From IMG/VR virus record IMGVR_UViG_3300002835_012783, positions 1 to 20,982 of that record: a stretch of 20,982 nt of DNA; one strand, 5' to 3'. A program made the position numbers and the translations under genes. The notes under the pieces were generated by a model that saw only the letters and a program-made list of their open reading frames with translations, made no database searches and had not been told where the DNA came from. The stretch is from a virus. Each line of letters begins with the position of its first letter. Position 1 is the stretch's first letter. Positions 14,187 to 20,914 of this stretch are shown here, piece after piece.

Positions 14187-14829
14187 CTGGCTGAACTTTT
14201 CTGATGTAATCTCTAAGTGCTCGAGAATCTCGAGCTAAGAGATAATTATCTACAAATTCTCGAATTGTTTTCTTTTCTCGATCTCCATCAACTGATGTAA
14301 TAATATACTTTAAACGAGTAGTTAATTCTGGTGTTGCTTCTTTATTGATTTTCTTTAATCCTTCAAGTTCACGTTCAATATCTCTTTCATCTTTATGAGA
14401 TAAGATTTTGAATGTAATGGAGGTATTTGTTGTAGGTAATGTATAAGAAAATTCATTTACTCCTTTAGTAAATAAACTTTCATCCAGTGGTTTATTCTCA
14501 ATTTGAGTTAAATCAACTGTATGTTCCTCTCCATTATAAGTAAATGTGTAATTTCCTCCATAACCCAAAATACGAGCTGCTACCATTATAGCGTTTTTAT
14601 CACCCACAATTAAATCATCATAATTAACGGGAGAAACAATGAGAGCCTGCATTAACTTGTCCAATACGACACCCTTTTGGATATATGACTGGTTGGTTAG
14701 AATATCCTCGTGTTTTGCGGTCATATAACTCATTTCAATTTTACCTGATGATAAGATATTATCTTCAGGGTAGAGTAAACCTTTTGATGGTAATTCAACT
14801 GTTTCAGTTGGTAACTTTAATTCTGCCAT
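14080..14829 (-). CDS. T4 gp26-like baseplate/tail assembly protein (chaperone G analogue)
   Basis: 249 residues. The N-terminal half matches the T4-type baseplate assembly family (T4_baseplate in Pfam, by memory): LPSKGLLYPED (13-23), IEMSYMTAKHEDILTN (31-46), KGVVLDKLMQALI (52-64) and LIVGDKNAIMVAARILGYG (73-91). It ends in GIEFFWPEFGDSTPNT. The last 11 codons follow a T7 run where the second frame may be entered. Position before the tape measure suits a tail assembly chaperone that holds the tape measure while the tube forms. A late-type promoter variant ends 18 bases before the ATG. Confidence 0.85.
   Translation of the reverse strand: MAELKLPTETVELPSKGLLYPEDNILSSGKIEMSYMTAKHEDILTNQSYIQKGVVLDKLMQALIVSPVNYDDLIVGDKNAIMVAARILGYGGNYTFTYNGEEHTVDLTQIENKPLDESLFTKGVNEFSYTLPTTNTSITFKILSHKDERDIERELEGLKKINKEATPELTTRLKYIITSVDGDREKKTIREFVDNYLLARDSRALRDYIRKVQPDVDLTFFPNNSDNRVNIPVGIEFFWPEFGDSTPNT
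14113..14124 (-). other. Probable programmed frameshift site
   Basis: On the minus strand the bases are GAATTTTTTTGG, read in the gp26-like frame as GAA TTT TTT TGG. The second frame reads AAT TTT TTT GGC. A Phe-tRNA in the P site on TTT can re-pair with the next TTT, moving the ribosome +1 (equivalent to -2 in frame). A second T7 run followed by CCC lies at 14167-14173 in the same overlap and is an alternative site. A one-base homopolymer error in the assembly would have the same look. Confidence 0.55.
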
Positions 14830-14847
14830 AGACTATTTTTATTATGT

Positions 14848-14862
14848 TCTATTATATGTATG
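14848..14862 (-). promoter_or_regulatory. Late-type promoter motif before the gp26-like gene
   Basis: The minus strand reads CATACATATAATAGA, one base from the consensus. It lies 24 bases after the terminator at 14887-14908 and ends 18 bases before ATG 14829. Confidence 0.7.
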
Positions 14863-14886
14863 TACGATATGAAAAAGAAATAAAAA

Positions 14887-14908
14887 AGCCAAACATTTCT
14901 GTTTGGCT
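14887..14908 (-). terminator. Intrinsic terminator after the three small tagged genes
   Basis: A perfect 8-bp stem AGCCAAAC / GTTTGGCT with a 6-base loop is followed on the minus strand by TTTTTTA. It lies 22 bases after the stop of the gene at 14931-15299. Confidence 0.9.
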
Positions 14909-14930
14909 CTTTATTAAATGTTAGTTGTTT

Positions 14931-15299
14931 TTAAAAATCATCATCATCATCCTCATCATCATCCTCATTAAATTCTTCATCATCTCTGAATGAATCATAT
15001 ATATCGTCTTCTGTACTCGAACTAAAGTTTTCGTATGTTAATTCACCATTAGTTAATTTAACTAGCATATCAATTACATCATCTGGTTGGTTTTTAACCA
15101 TTATATCCCAATAATCTCCAACCATCTTATCATCCATTGTCCCACCAGTTATTTTTGATAGTATATTAGTTATAAAATCAGGTTGATTTTCAACTAAATA
15201 AGTAAATGACTTTTTAACAAGATCCTCAACAGGATTTGATTCATTCATAACTTCAGAGATCTCCTCTCTGATTAGTTTTCTTAGTTGATTTAGTTTCAT
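14931..15299 (-). CDS. Small acidic protein with MKLxxLRxLIxEE N-terminus
   Basis: 122 residues, no known family. The first 20 residues (MKLNQLRKLIREEISEVMNE) are nearly the same as in the next two upstream genes. The middle has two similar halves of a short unit: LVENQPDFITNILSKITGGT and MVKNQPDDVIDMLVKLTNGE, an internal duplication of about 40 residues. The C-terminus is an acidic tail (DDEEFNEDDDEDDDDDF). It starts 2 bases after the upstream stop, so it shares an mRNA with the gene at 15302-15571. A virion-targeting role for the N-terminus is only a hypothesis. Confidence 0.7.
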   Translation of the reverse strand: MKLNQLRKLIREEISEVMNESNPVEDLVKKSFTYLVENQPDFITNILSKITGGTMDDKMVGDYWDIMVKNQPDDVIDMLVKLTNGELTYENFSSSTEDDIYDSFRDDEEFNEDDDEDDDDDF

Positions 15300-15301
15300 A
15301 G

Positions 15302-15571
15302 TTATTGTTTATACATACTGTATAATTTTTTAACCTTTTCCTCATATCCAAGATTCTTAAGTTGATTCATAAGAGACTTAATTTCTTCGTGCTGATATTC
15401 ACCTCGTCTATATGCTCTATGATCATCAGACATAAAATATGTCCAATCATGAGTCTTTAAAAGAGATTCTAGTTTGTTAAATAATTCTTGAGATGTTGAT
15501 GACATTGTTTCATCTCCGTTCATTGAGGCTAATTCCTCTCTAATTAATTGTCTTAATTGATTTAGTTTCAT
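15302..15571 (-). CDS. Small protein with MKLxxLRxLIxEE N-terminus
   Basis: 89 residues, no recognised family. The N-terminus MKLNQLRQLIREELASMN is shared with its neighbours. The rest is polar and helical with aromatic residues (LLKTHDWTYFMSDDHRAYRRG, MNQLKNLGYEEKVKKLYSMY). A class-2 promoter-like element ends 13 bases before its ATG and overlaps the stop of the upstream gene. The gene at 14931-15299 follows after 2 bases. Confidence 0.7.
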   Translation of the reverse strand: MKLNQLRQLIREELASMNGDETMSSTSQELFNKLESLLKTHDWTYFMSDDHRAYRRGEYQHEEIKSLMNQLKNLGYEEKVKKLYSMYKQ

Positions 15572-15584
15572 AGTTTTTGTTTTT

Positions 15585-15605
15585 ATAAATATACGAATAA
15601 TATTT
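15585..15605 (-). promoter_or_regulatory. Class-2 promoter-like element before the gene at 15302-15571
   Basis: The minus strand has AAATATTATT, then CGT, then ATATTTAT, with the same spacing as the other two copies. The -7-like TATATTTA is present, but the TTTG expected 20 bases upstream is absent. It overlaps the TAA stop of the upstream gene. Confidence 0.5.
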
Positions 15606-16042
15606 TAGGTAGATTTATGTTGGAATCCTTTACCGGCCATAAGTTGTGATCCTCTTTGATTTAACCATTTTTTAGCTTTGTTTAATGAAGCCGCTACATT
15701 ATATTGACCATGAACCTTTTCACCAGGAATGTCTTCTAATTTATTTCCATTTTTATCCATTATGTAAGTCTGAATATAATAAAAATAATGATGAGGAAGA
15801 TTAAAATCTAATTCTTCACCTTCAGGGGTTAAAACATATCCCTGAGTTTTAAGTTGAAAATTTAATCCTTCAGGAGTAGTATACATTTCATCTTTTATAT
15901 CAAGTGTATATTTATCATGTATTTTATTCCCAAACTCACTTTTACTAGTTTCTTTAGAGATTATTTTGTAAGATGGATTTACCTCATTAATAGCTTTAGA
16001 AATTTCCTCTTTGATTAGTTGTCTTAATTCTTGTAATTTCAT
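15605..16042 (-). CDS. Protein with MKLxxLRxLIxEE N-terminus, function unknown
   Basis: 145 residues, no recognised family. The N-terminus MKLQELRQLIKEEISKAINE belongs to the shared set. The rest is a mixed alpha/beta domain with GNKIHDKYTLDIKDEMYTTP, LTPEGEELDFNLPHHYFYY and KAKKWLNQRG near the end. It lies between the tube gene and the next tagged gene, each with a class-2 element. The promoter element ends 3 bases before the ATG, so little or no leader is expected. Confidence 0.7.
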   Translation of the reverse strand: MKLQELRQLIKEEISKAINEVNPSYKIISKETSKSEFGNKIHDKYTLDIKDEMYTTPEGLNFQLKTQGYVLTPEGEELDFNLPHHYFYYIQTYIMDKNGNKLEDIPGEKVHGQYNVAASLNKAKKWLNQRGSQLMAGKGFQHKST

Positions 16043-16045
16043 GAT

Positions 16046-16077
16046 ATAAATATAATAATAATATTTTAGATAGCCAA
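16046..16077 (-). promoter_or_regulatory. Class-2 (host-sigma-like) promoter before the gene at 15605-16042
   Basis: The minus strand has TTTG, 20 bases, then TATATTTA, the same arrangement and spacing as at 4745-4776, including GGCT after TTTG. It contains AAATATTATT-N3-ATATTTAT at 16046-16066. It starts at the stop codon of the tube gene and ends 3 bases before ATG 16042. Confidence 0.6.
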
Positions 16078-16078
16078 A

Positions 16079-16567
16079 TTAGAAGTTCAAAATACAGTAA
16101 TCCATTCCTAAAGTTAGAGTCAAGTTTTGAGCTACTGATTCATTATCCCATGAAAAATCACCTTGAGCAAAGTTCTTAATAAAAGCTCCTTTGATGATCC
16201 ATTCAGAAACAATATCACCTACTGGACCTAGAATGTCTAAAGTAATATCTTTTTTATAGAAATCAGAATAACCATCTCTACCTGTTACTGATTCATGATG
16301 TAGACGAACCCATTCCATACAAGCTTGAGCACCTGAAGGAGTAATTGGGTCAAATAATGTTAAAGTAACATCATTCCAGGTTAATTTACCTTTTACTTTA
16401 CGGTAAACATTGATGTGGTTAAGTTTGATTTCGTCTTGAGAAAATCCTAGACCACTGATTCCTTTAATTGTATAAGCGGGGATTCCGTCAATATACATAA
16501 TAAAACGATTCTGTAGTTTAGGTTCAAAAGCGGTAAAGAATATTTCGTTTGGATTTAGTACTGCCAT
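16079..16567 (-). CDS. Tail tube protein (gp19-like)
   Basis: 162 residues, the usual length for T4-type tube proteins. Motifs: FEPKLQNRFIMYIDGIPAYTIKG (14-36), SQDEIKLNHINVYRKVKGK with the tube-type loop, LTWNDVTLTLFDPITPSGAQA, and C-terminal FAQGDFSWDNESVAQNLTLTL. This is the T4 gp19 family. The protein stacks as rings around the tape measure to make the inner tube. It follows the sheath gene in the standard T4-like order. A late-type promoter variant ends 18 bases before the ATG, allowing separate expression from the sheath. Confidence 0.93.
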   Translation of the reverse strand: MAVLNPNEIFFTAFEPKLQNRFIMYIDGIPAYTIKGISGLGFSQDEIKLNHINVYRKVKGKLTWNDVTLTLFDPITPSGAQACMEWVRLHHESVTGRDGYSDFYKKDITLDILGPVGDIVSEWIIKGAFIKNFAQGDFSWDNESVAQNLTLTLGMDYCILNF

Positions 16568-16585
16568 TTTAGTATATTTATTTGT

Positions 16586-16600
16586 TCTATGATATGTATG
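16586..16600 (-). promoter_or_regulatory. Late-type promoter motif before the tube gene
   Basis: The minus strand reads CATACATATCATAGA, two bases from the consensus and the most diverged of the seven sites. It ends 18 bases before ATG 16567. Confidence 0.6.
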
Positions 16601-16615
16601 TTATTTTTACAAAGT

Positions 16616-18349
16616 TTATGCAAATGTTACTCCAGTAGGTAGAATGTTAAAATCTAAATAAACAAATTCAGCAGTTTTGGTAGGTTGTAAATAAATACCA
16701 CCTCTTAACTCATTTCTGTCAATCACATCTGGAGTATTATTTGAATCATCCATTACTACTCTAAATGCATATAGACCTTGTCTTTGTTGTACAGATTCAA
16801 GATATGGATTAACTTGAGCTAGGAATTGATTTCTAGTGGCAGTAGTGTTTTGTTCAAATACTAAGTTGTCTGCTACTTGAGAAATATATCCTTTTAACTC
16901 AATTAACAATCTTCTAACATTTACTCTATCAAGAGCTGATGCTTGTTTTTGTAGTGTTTTCTGTCCAAATACTACTACACCAGTATTAGGGAATGTAGCA
17001 ATTGGGTTTACTTTTCCTTGATATAAAGTATCTCTGTCTGAGTTGATTAATTTACGTTCAGCTTGAATTACTTGACCTAATCCACCTCTGTTAATACCTG
17101 CAGGGGCAAACCATGCTTCAGCAATTCTATCGTTATTAGCGTAAACTCCAGGGATCATAGTAGAAGCTGGAACCCATACATTTTTACCTGAGTCTGGGTC
17201 TGTGGTTTGTAACCAAGGCCAGTAAGCAGCAGCATATGAAGTATCACGAGAAGCAGCTTGACTAGTTACAGCACCAATTGAAGAACCATATCCTACTAGG
17301 TCAATAGGGGCAATAGCATCTCCTCTATTTTCAATATTTGTAATTAAAGTACTTAATACTGTTGAATGACCTGCAAATGCATCAATTAAGCCAGGAGCTG
17401 AAATAATGTTGTATCTGTATTCGTCTTTATTTGCTAATAAATTAAACACATCAGTATAATTGGTTCCTACTAAACCTTGTGAGTTAGTATTAGTAATATC
17501 TTGGTAATATTTGTTATTTCCTCCGATATTACCAGTAGCATTTTCAAAAGCACCACTTTGTGCAATTGGAATAGAAGAAGTATAGGCATTAATTCTAACA
17601 TCACCATTACTATCAAGATAATCTACAGTAGTTAGAGATACATTGCTTACTCTTACATAGCGAGAAGAGTTACGATATGAACCAGATGGTTGTAGATAAA
17701 TATCAGCTGTACCCGCGTTACGAGTAGTTAAGGTTTGATCACCAATAATTCTAGCTACGTAATTTGAGGAATTAGGATCTAAAGATAAGTTAGTCCATGT
17801 TTCTAGAACAGTTTTGTTATTTGTTCTATCATCACCTCTTCTAATTAATAAACCAAAAGTACCTGAGGCAGTATTAGGAGAAACAATTTCCCATCTTAAA
17901 TTATCTCTTGAACCGCTTGCTAATACACCTTGAGCATCTTCTGGGCCTACACTGTTCATAATTACACCATCACTTAGAGTTTCTAAAGTAAAGGCATTTA
18001 ATGAACCAATGTTAGCACTTGAGGAAATGGGTTGAGATACTGCTGGAGTATATGAACCTGAGGCTACTCTAGTTACAATTAAACTAGTTCCACCATTTTG
18101 GAAATAGTTGTAAGCTGAGATAGAGGTAAAATAAGTATATGTTTGAGCATCTGTTACTGATCCACTGTTAAAAGTAGTACCAAAATAAGCTTGATACTCA
18201 CTATAAGTAGTAATAAGTTTAGGTACTCCTACTTTACCTTTTACAGTTGGACCAACAAGAGCGGCTCCAGCTTGAATAGGTAAGCTAGTAACTTGAGATT
18301 GGTCGTTTTCTCTAGCTAGTACACCGGGTGATAGTAAAATTTCTGCCAT
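16616..18349 (-). CDS. Tail sheath protein (gp18-like)
   Basis: 577 residues. The N-terminus LSPGVLARENDQSQVTSLPIQ with GAALVGPTVKG is typical of contractile sheaths. The C-terminal domain has WVPASTMIPGVYANNDRIAEAWFAPAGINRG, LYQGKVNPIATFPNTGVVVFGQKTL, RVNVRRLLIELKGYI and a late ELRGGIYLQPTKTAEFVYLDF. Sheath subunits surround the tube and contract to drive it through the envelope. The middle third (about 130-300) is the variable surface-exposed insertion region of this family. It is preceded by an exact late-type promoter and followed by the tube gene. Confidence 0.95.
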   Translation of the reverse strand: MAEILLSPGVLARENDQSQVTSLPIQAGAALVGPTVKGKVGVPKLITTYSEYQAYFGTTFNSGSVTDAQTYTYFTSISAYNYFQNGGTSLIVTRVASGSYTPAVSQPISSSANIGSLNAFTLETLSDGVIMNSVGPEDAQGVLASGSRDNLRWEIVSPNTASGTFGLLIRRGDDRTNNKTVLETWTNLSLDPNSSNYVARIIGDQTLTTRNAGTADIYLQPSGSYRNSSRYVRVSNVSLTTVDYLDSNGDVRINAYTSSIPIAQSGAFENATGNIGGNNKYYQDITNTNSQGLVGTNYTDVFNLLANKDEYRYNIISAPGLIDAFAGHSTVLSTLITNIENRGDAIAPIDLVGYGSSIGAVTSQAASRDTSYAAAYWPWLQTTDPDSGKNVWVPASTMIPGVYANNDRIAEAWFAPAGINRGGLGQVIQAERKLINSDRDTLYQGKVNPIATFPNTGVVVFGQKTLQKQASALDRVNVRRLLIELKGYISQVADNLVFEQNTTATRNQFLAQVNPYLESVQQRQGLYAFRVVMDDSNNTPDVIDRNELRGGIYLQPTKTAEFVYLDFNILPTGVTFA

Positions 18350-18366
18350 ATTATATTAGTATTTGT

Positions 18367-18381
18367 TTTATTATATGTATG
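18367..18381 (-). promoter_or_regulatory. Late-type promoter motif before the sheath gene
   Basis: An exact copy of CATACATATAATAAA on the minus strand. It ends 17 bases before ATG 18349 and lies 17 bases after the stop of the coiled-coil gene. Confidence 0.75.
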
Positions 18382-18398
18382 GCATAGATATTTCAAAG

Positions 18399-18650
18399 TT
18401 AAGAAACAGGGATAAATTCTCCCGTCTCTAATGAAATATTTCCTTTACCATACTTGGTTTCAATTTCTTTAATTAAATTTTGTTCGCGTTGTTGAATTTC
18501 ACTTAATTCTTTTTCTAGTTGTTCTTTTTGAACATTTAAATTAATTTGCTGAACTTCATTCATTCCTAATTTAAAAACTAATTCATCAAATTGGGTTCGT
18601 AAACTTCCGATTTGTTTCATTTCTTCTTCTGTTAAAACCTTTTTTTCCAT
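18399..18650 (-). CDS. Small coiled-coil protein, function unknown
   Basis: 83 residues. Residues about 5-68 are a Gln/Glu/Lys-rich coiled coil (EMKQIGSLRTQFDELVFKLG, QINLNVQKEQLEKELSEIQQ). The end has KYGKGNISLETGEFIPV, a short pattern I recall from small proteins of environmental phages but cannot tie to a function. It lies 13 bases after the repeat-protein gene and shares its mRNA. It could be a chaperone or a trimerisation partner for the fibre-like protein; this is inference. Confidence 0.75.
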   Translation of the reverse strand: MEKKVLTEEEMKQIGSLRTQFDELVFKLGMNEVQQINLNVQKEQLEKELSEIQQREQNLIKEIETKYGKGNISLETGEFIPVS

Positions 18651-18663
18651 AATTTATTTATTT

Positions 18664-20025
18664 TTAAGTTAATAATACAAAACCTGTGAATACTACATAA
18701 GCTGTTCCTGATCCTAAATTGTTATTTACTTCTATAACTCCAGTTGAACTATCTAAAGTGATATTTAAGCCATTACTATAACTAGTTAAAACAGTATTAG
18801 CAGTTATAAAAGCAGTATCTCCTAAATGTTTTCCTACTAATATAGGAAAAGCTGCTGATGTGAACAAACCTCCTGTCATAGTACCACTTCCTGCTATCAT
18901 CTGGAATTTTGAGCCACTTTGGACAGTGGGTACTGCTGAGGAACTTACTTGATAATATCCATAAACATAATCTGCATCTGTTGCTTTACTAGCATAAGAG
19001 GCACTAACTACACTTCCTAATAATAAAGAAGCGGTAGCAGCATAAGAGGAAGATAAAGCTGTTGAAGCAAAGGATGCTGAAGTTGATGTTAAAGCACTTG
19101 CAGCAGTTGTTGCTGAGGTTGCTGTTGTTGCTGAGGTTGCTGTTGTTGCTGAATCAGCTGTGACCGCGTAAGAGGCACTAACTACAGTTCCTAATAATAA
19201 TGAGGCTGTAGCAGCATATGAAGCAGAAGTTGCTGTAGTAGCGGAAGTTGCTGATATTGCTGTTGTAGCTACATTAGCTGAGTTTGCTGTTGTTGCTGTA
19301 GTAGCAGTTGCCGCTAAAGTAGCATAAGAGGCACTAACTGCATTTAAAACATATGAGGCAGTTGTTGCTGTAATGGATGTAGTGGCAGTTTCTGCTAAAA
19401 TAGCAAAAGAAGCTGTATTAGCCAAAGAAGCAGTAGCGGCATATGATGCACTTTGTACTGTTCCTAACAATAAGGAAGCTGTAGCAGCATATGAAGCAGA
19501 AGTTGCTGTGGTTGCTATTGAAGCTGAATTTGCTATAGTGGCTAAATCCGCTAAAGCTGAAATTAAAGCATATGAGGATGTTAAAGCTGTGGTAGCAAAA
19601 CTAGCAGTTACAGCATAGGAGGCACTTACTACACTTAAAGCTAAACTTGATGTGGTTGAATTTACCGCGTAAGAGGCTGAGGTTGAGGTAAGAGCATAAG
19701 ATGAGGAAATAGTAAAGGAGGCAGTTTGGGCATTCGCTACATATGAGGATGTTTGAGCAAAGGAAGCTGTTAAAGCTTGTTGTATAAATGAGGCAGTTAA
19801 TGCATTTGATGCTGTTAAAGCTTGATTGGCATATGAGGCTGTTCCTTGTAAAGATCCAGTTAAACCTCCAGAATCCATTGATAATGAACCTGTGATAATT
19901 AAGCTACCACTTATAGTTATGTCATAAGCTGCTGCTCCAGTTAATGCATCTATTGATTGTGATACATGAGCCGCCTCAATTGTTGAGGTGTTGTTTATAC
20001 CACTATTTGATAATATTAATGCCAT
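18664..20025 (-). CDS. Ala/Ser/Thr-rich repeat protein, probable fibre or whisker
   Basis: 453 residues. After an N-terminal domain (1-60, ISGSLIITGSLSMDSGG) about 300 residues consist of degenerate short repeats built on ASYA-x-TAS and SATTAT units. SASYAATASLLLGTV-type segments recur several times. The C-terminal about 90 residues (from DADYVYGYYQVSSS) are non-repetitive and may be a head or trimerisation domain. Such patterns occur in phage fibre shafts. It lies between gp15-like and sheath genes, an unusual site for a tail fibre, so a neck whisker or head-tail decoration is possible. A late-type promoter ends 7 bases before the ATG. Confidence 0.8.
   Translation of the reverse strand: MALILSNSGINNTSTIEAAHVSQSIDALTGAAAYDITISGSLIITGSLSMDSGGLTGSLQGTASYANQALTASNALTASFIQQALTASFAQTSSYVANAQTASFTISSSYALTSTSASYAVNSTTSSLALSVVSASYAVTASFATTALTSSYALISALADLATIANSASIATTATSASYAATASLLLGTVQSASYAATASLANTASFAILAETATTSITATTASYVLNAVSASYATLAATATTATTANSANVATTAISATSATTATSASYAATASLLLGTVVSASYAVTADSATTATSATTATSATTAASALTSTSASFASTALSSSYAATASLLLGSVVSASYASKATDADYVYGYYQVSSSAVPTVQSGSKFQMIAGSGTMTGGLFTSAAFPILVGKHLGDTAFITANTVLTSYSNGLNITLDSSTGVIEVNNNLGSGTAYVVFTGFVLLT
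19000..19860 (-). repeat. Degenerate coding repeats of the fibre-like gene
   Basis: The DNA repeats short Ala/Ser/Thr codon blocks. Two perfect 18-base copies lie at 19115-19132 and 19133-19150 (GAGGTTGCTGTTGTTGCT on the plus strand). Longer near-copies encode SASYAATASLLLG around 19010-19050, 19180-19220 and 19430-19490. Boundaries are approximate. Confidence 0.8.
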
Positions 20026-20032
20026 TTACTAT

Positions 20033-20047
20033 TTTATTATATGTATG
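20033..20047 (-). promoter_or_regulatory. Late-type promoter motif before the fibre-like gene
   Basis: An exact copy of CATACATATAATAAA on the minus strand. It begins immediately after the TAA stop of the gp15-like gene and ends 7 bases before ATG 20025. Confidence 0.75.
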
Positions 20048-20914
20048 TTAGAAATTTGGGAGAGTATTATCTGGTCCAATTTGAGTTTCAAAGTTAAATA
20101 CTACTTTGGTTTTATCTGAGAATTTATTTTGGGCTGATAATTCTTTATTTGTAGTATCAGGGATGATATATCCGTATAAACGTAGAGAGAAATTAGTTTT
20201 TACTACTCTTTGTTCACCTTGTGGTAATTCAGTAGTATTAGCAAATGAATCAATTCTAGCTTGAAACTTAAATTGTTCTGGATTTCCCCAATATGAATCT
20301 GAGGCATAGTTTATTGCTTCAACTATTTTATTCATTTGTTCAACATAATATGTTGAAACTATGCATTCATAAGTTAAAGTAACATAATCAGGCATAACCA
20401 CAGCATAATATTGTTTTTGTGGTTTTCGATTATTCAGAATATTGAATTTATCATAAGCATTTTTAGGGGAGTATGCTTTAGTAAATACTTTATAATTGTT
20501 AGGATTATTAGCGTCAAGTTTATTAGCTATTGAACGATTTTTTTCTATATTAGTTCGTTTAAAGACAATCAAAGGCATCATAATTTTTCCTTTTTTATCT
20601 CTATAGAAACCATCTTTTTGAACTGCTTTCCATCTTTCAGGAGAACCATAAACTATAGGTACAGGAATTCTTGTACCATTTTGTATTACTGTAGGACGAA
20701 TAATATTTTCAAAGTAATAAATTATTGCTCCATCAATATCTTCTAGTCCAACACTAAATGGTTTTGTAGTATCACCTTTAAATGATAATTCCTCTGCTCT
20801 ATTAGTTGGATCTACAACATTAGGATTACCTCTAGTAGTATCATATGCCTGTTGCTGAGATATGCTTATTTCCCGTTGTGTTTTGGGTGTTGGTGTTTTT
20901 CCTTTCTTAGCCAT
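20048..20914 (-). CDS. Tail sheath stabiliser/completion protein (gp15-like)
   Basis: 288 residues, against about 272 for T4 gp15. The pattern follows gp15: IIYYFENIIRPTVIQ (64-78), IPVPIVYGSPERW (83-95), IMMPLIVFKRTNIEKNRS, then VTLTYECIVSTYYVEQMNKIVEAINYASDSYWG and a late FKFQARIDSFANTTELPQGEQRVVKTNFSLRLYGYIIP. gp15 caps the tail and joins it to the neck. About 50 residues at the N-terminus are low-complexity and basic. Its start overlaps the end of the upstream gene by 8 bases, suggesting coupling. The call rests on motif memory, not a search. Confidence 0.75.
   Translation of the reverse strand: MAKKGKTPTPKTQREISISQQQAYDTTRGNPNVVDPTNRAEELSFKGDTTKPFSVGLEDIDGAIIYYFENIIRPTVIQNGTRIPVPIVYGSPERWKAVQKDGFYRDKKGKIMMPLIVFKRTNIEKNRSIANKLDANNPNNYKVFTKAYSPKNAYDKFNILNNRKPQKQYYAVVMPDYVTLTYECIVSTYYVEQMNKIVEAINYASDSYWGNPEQFKFQARIDSFANTTELPQGEQRVVKTNFSLRLYGYIIPDTTNKELSAQNKFSDKTKVVFNFETQIGPDNTLPNF

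Noticed and set aside
19100-19160. Short 18-base direct repeats as a CRISPR array
   Set aside because: The copies are contiguous without spacers and keep the reading frame of a repeat protein.
19373-19618. Plus-strand open frame of 81 codons, rich in Ala and Val
   Set aside because: It is the antisense of the ASYA/TAS repeats. The repeat composition keeps the reverse frame open, and it has no promoter or partner genes on that strand.
8699-20047. CATACATATAATAAA copies as a dispersed mobile repeat, attachment site or CRISPR repeat
   Set aside because: They are intergenic, in one orientation, spaced 1.6-2.6 kb apart, always just before start codons and often after terminators, which fits a promoter and not an array or insertion.
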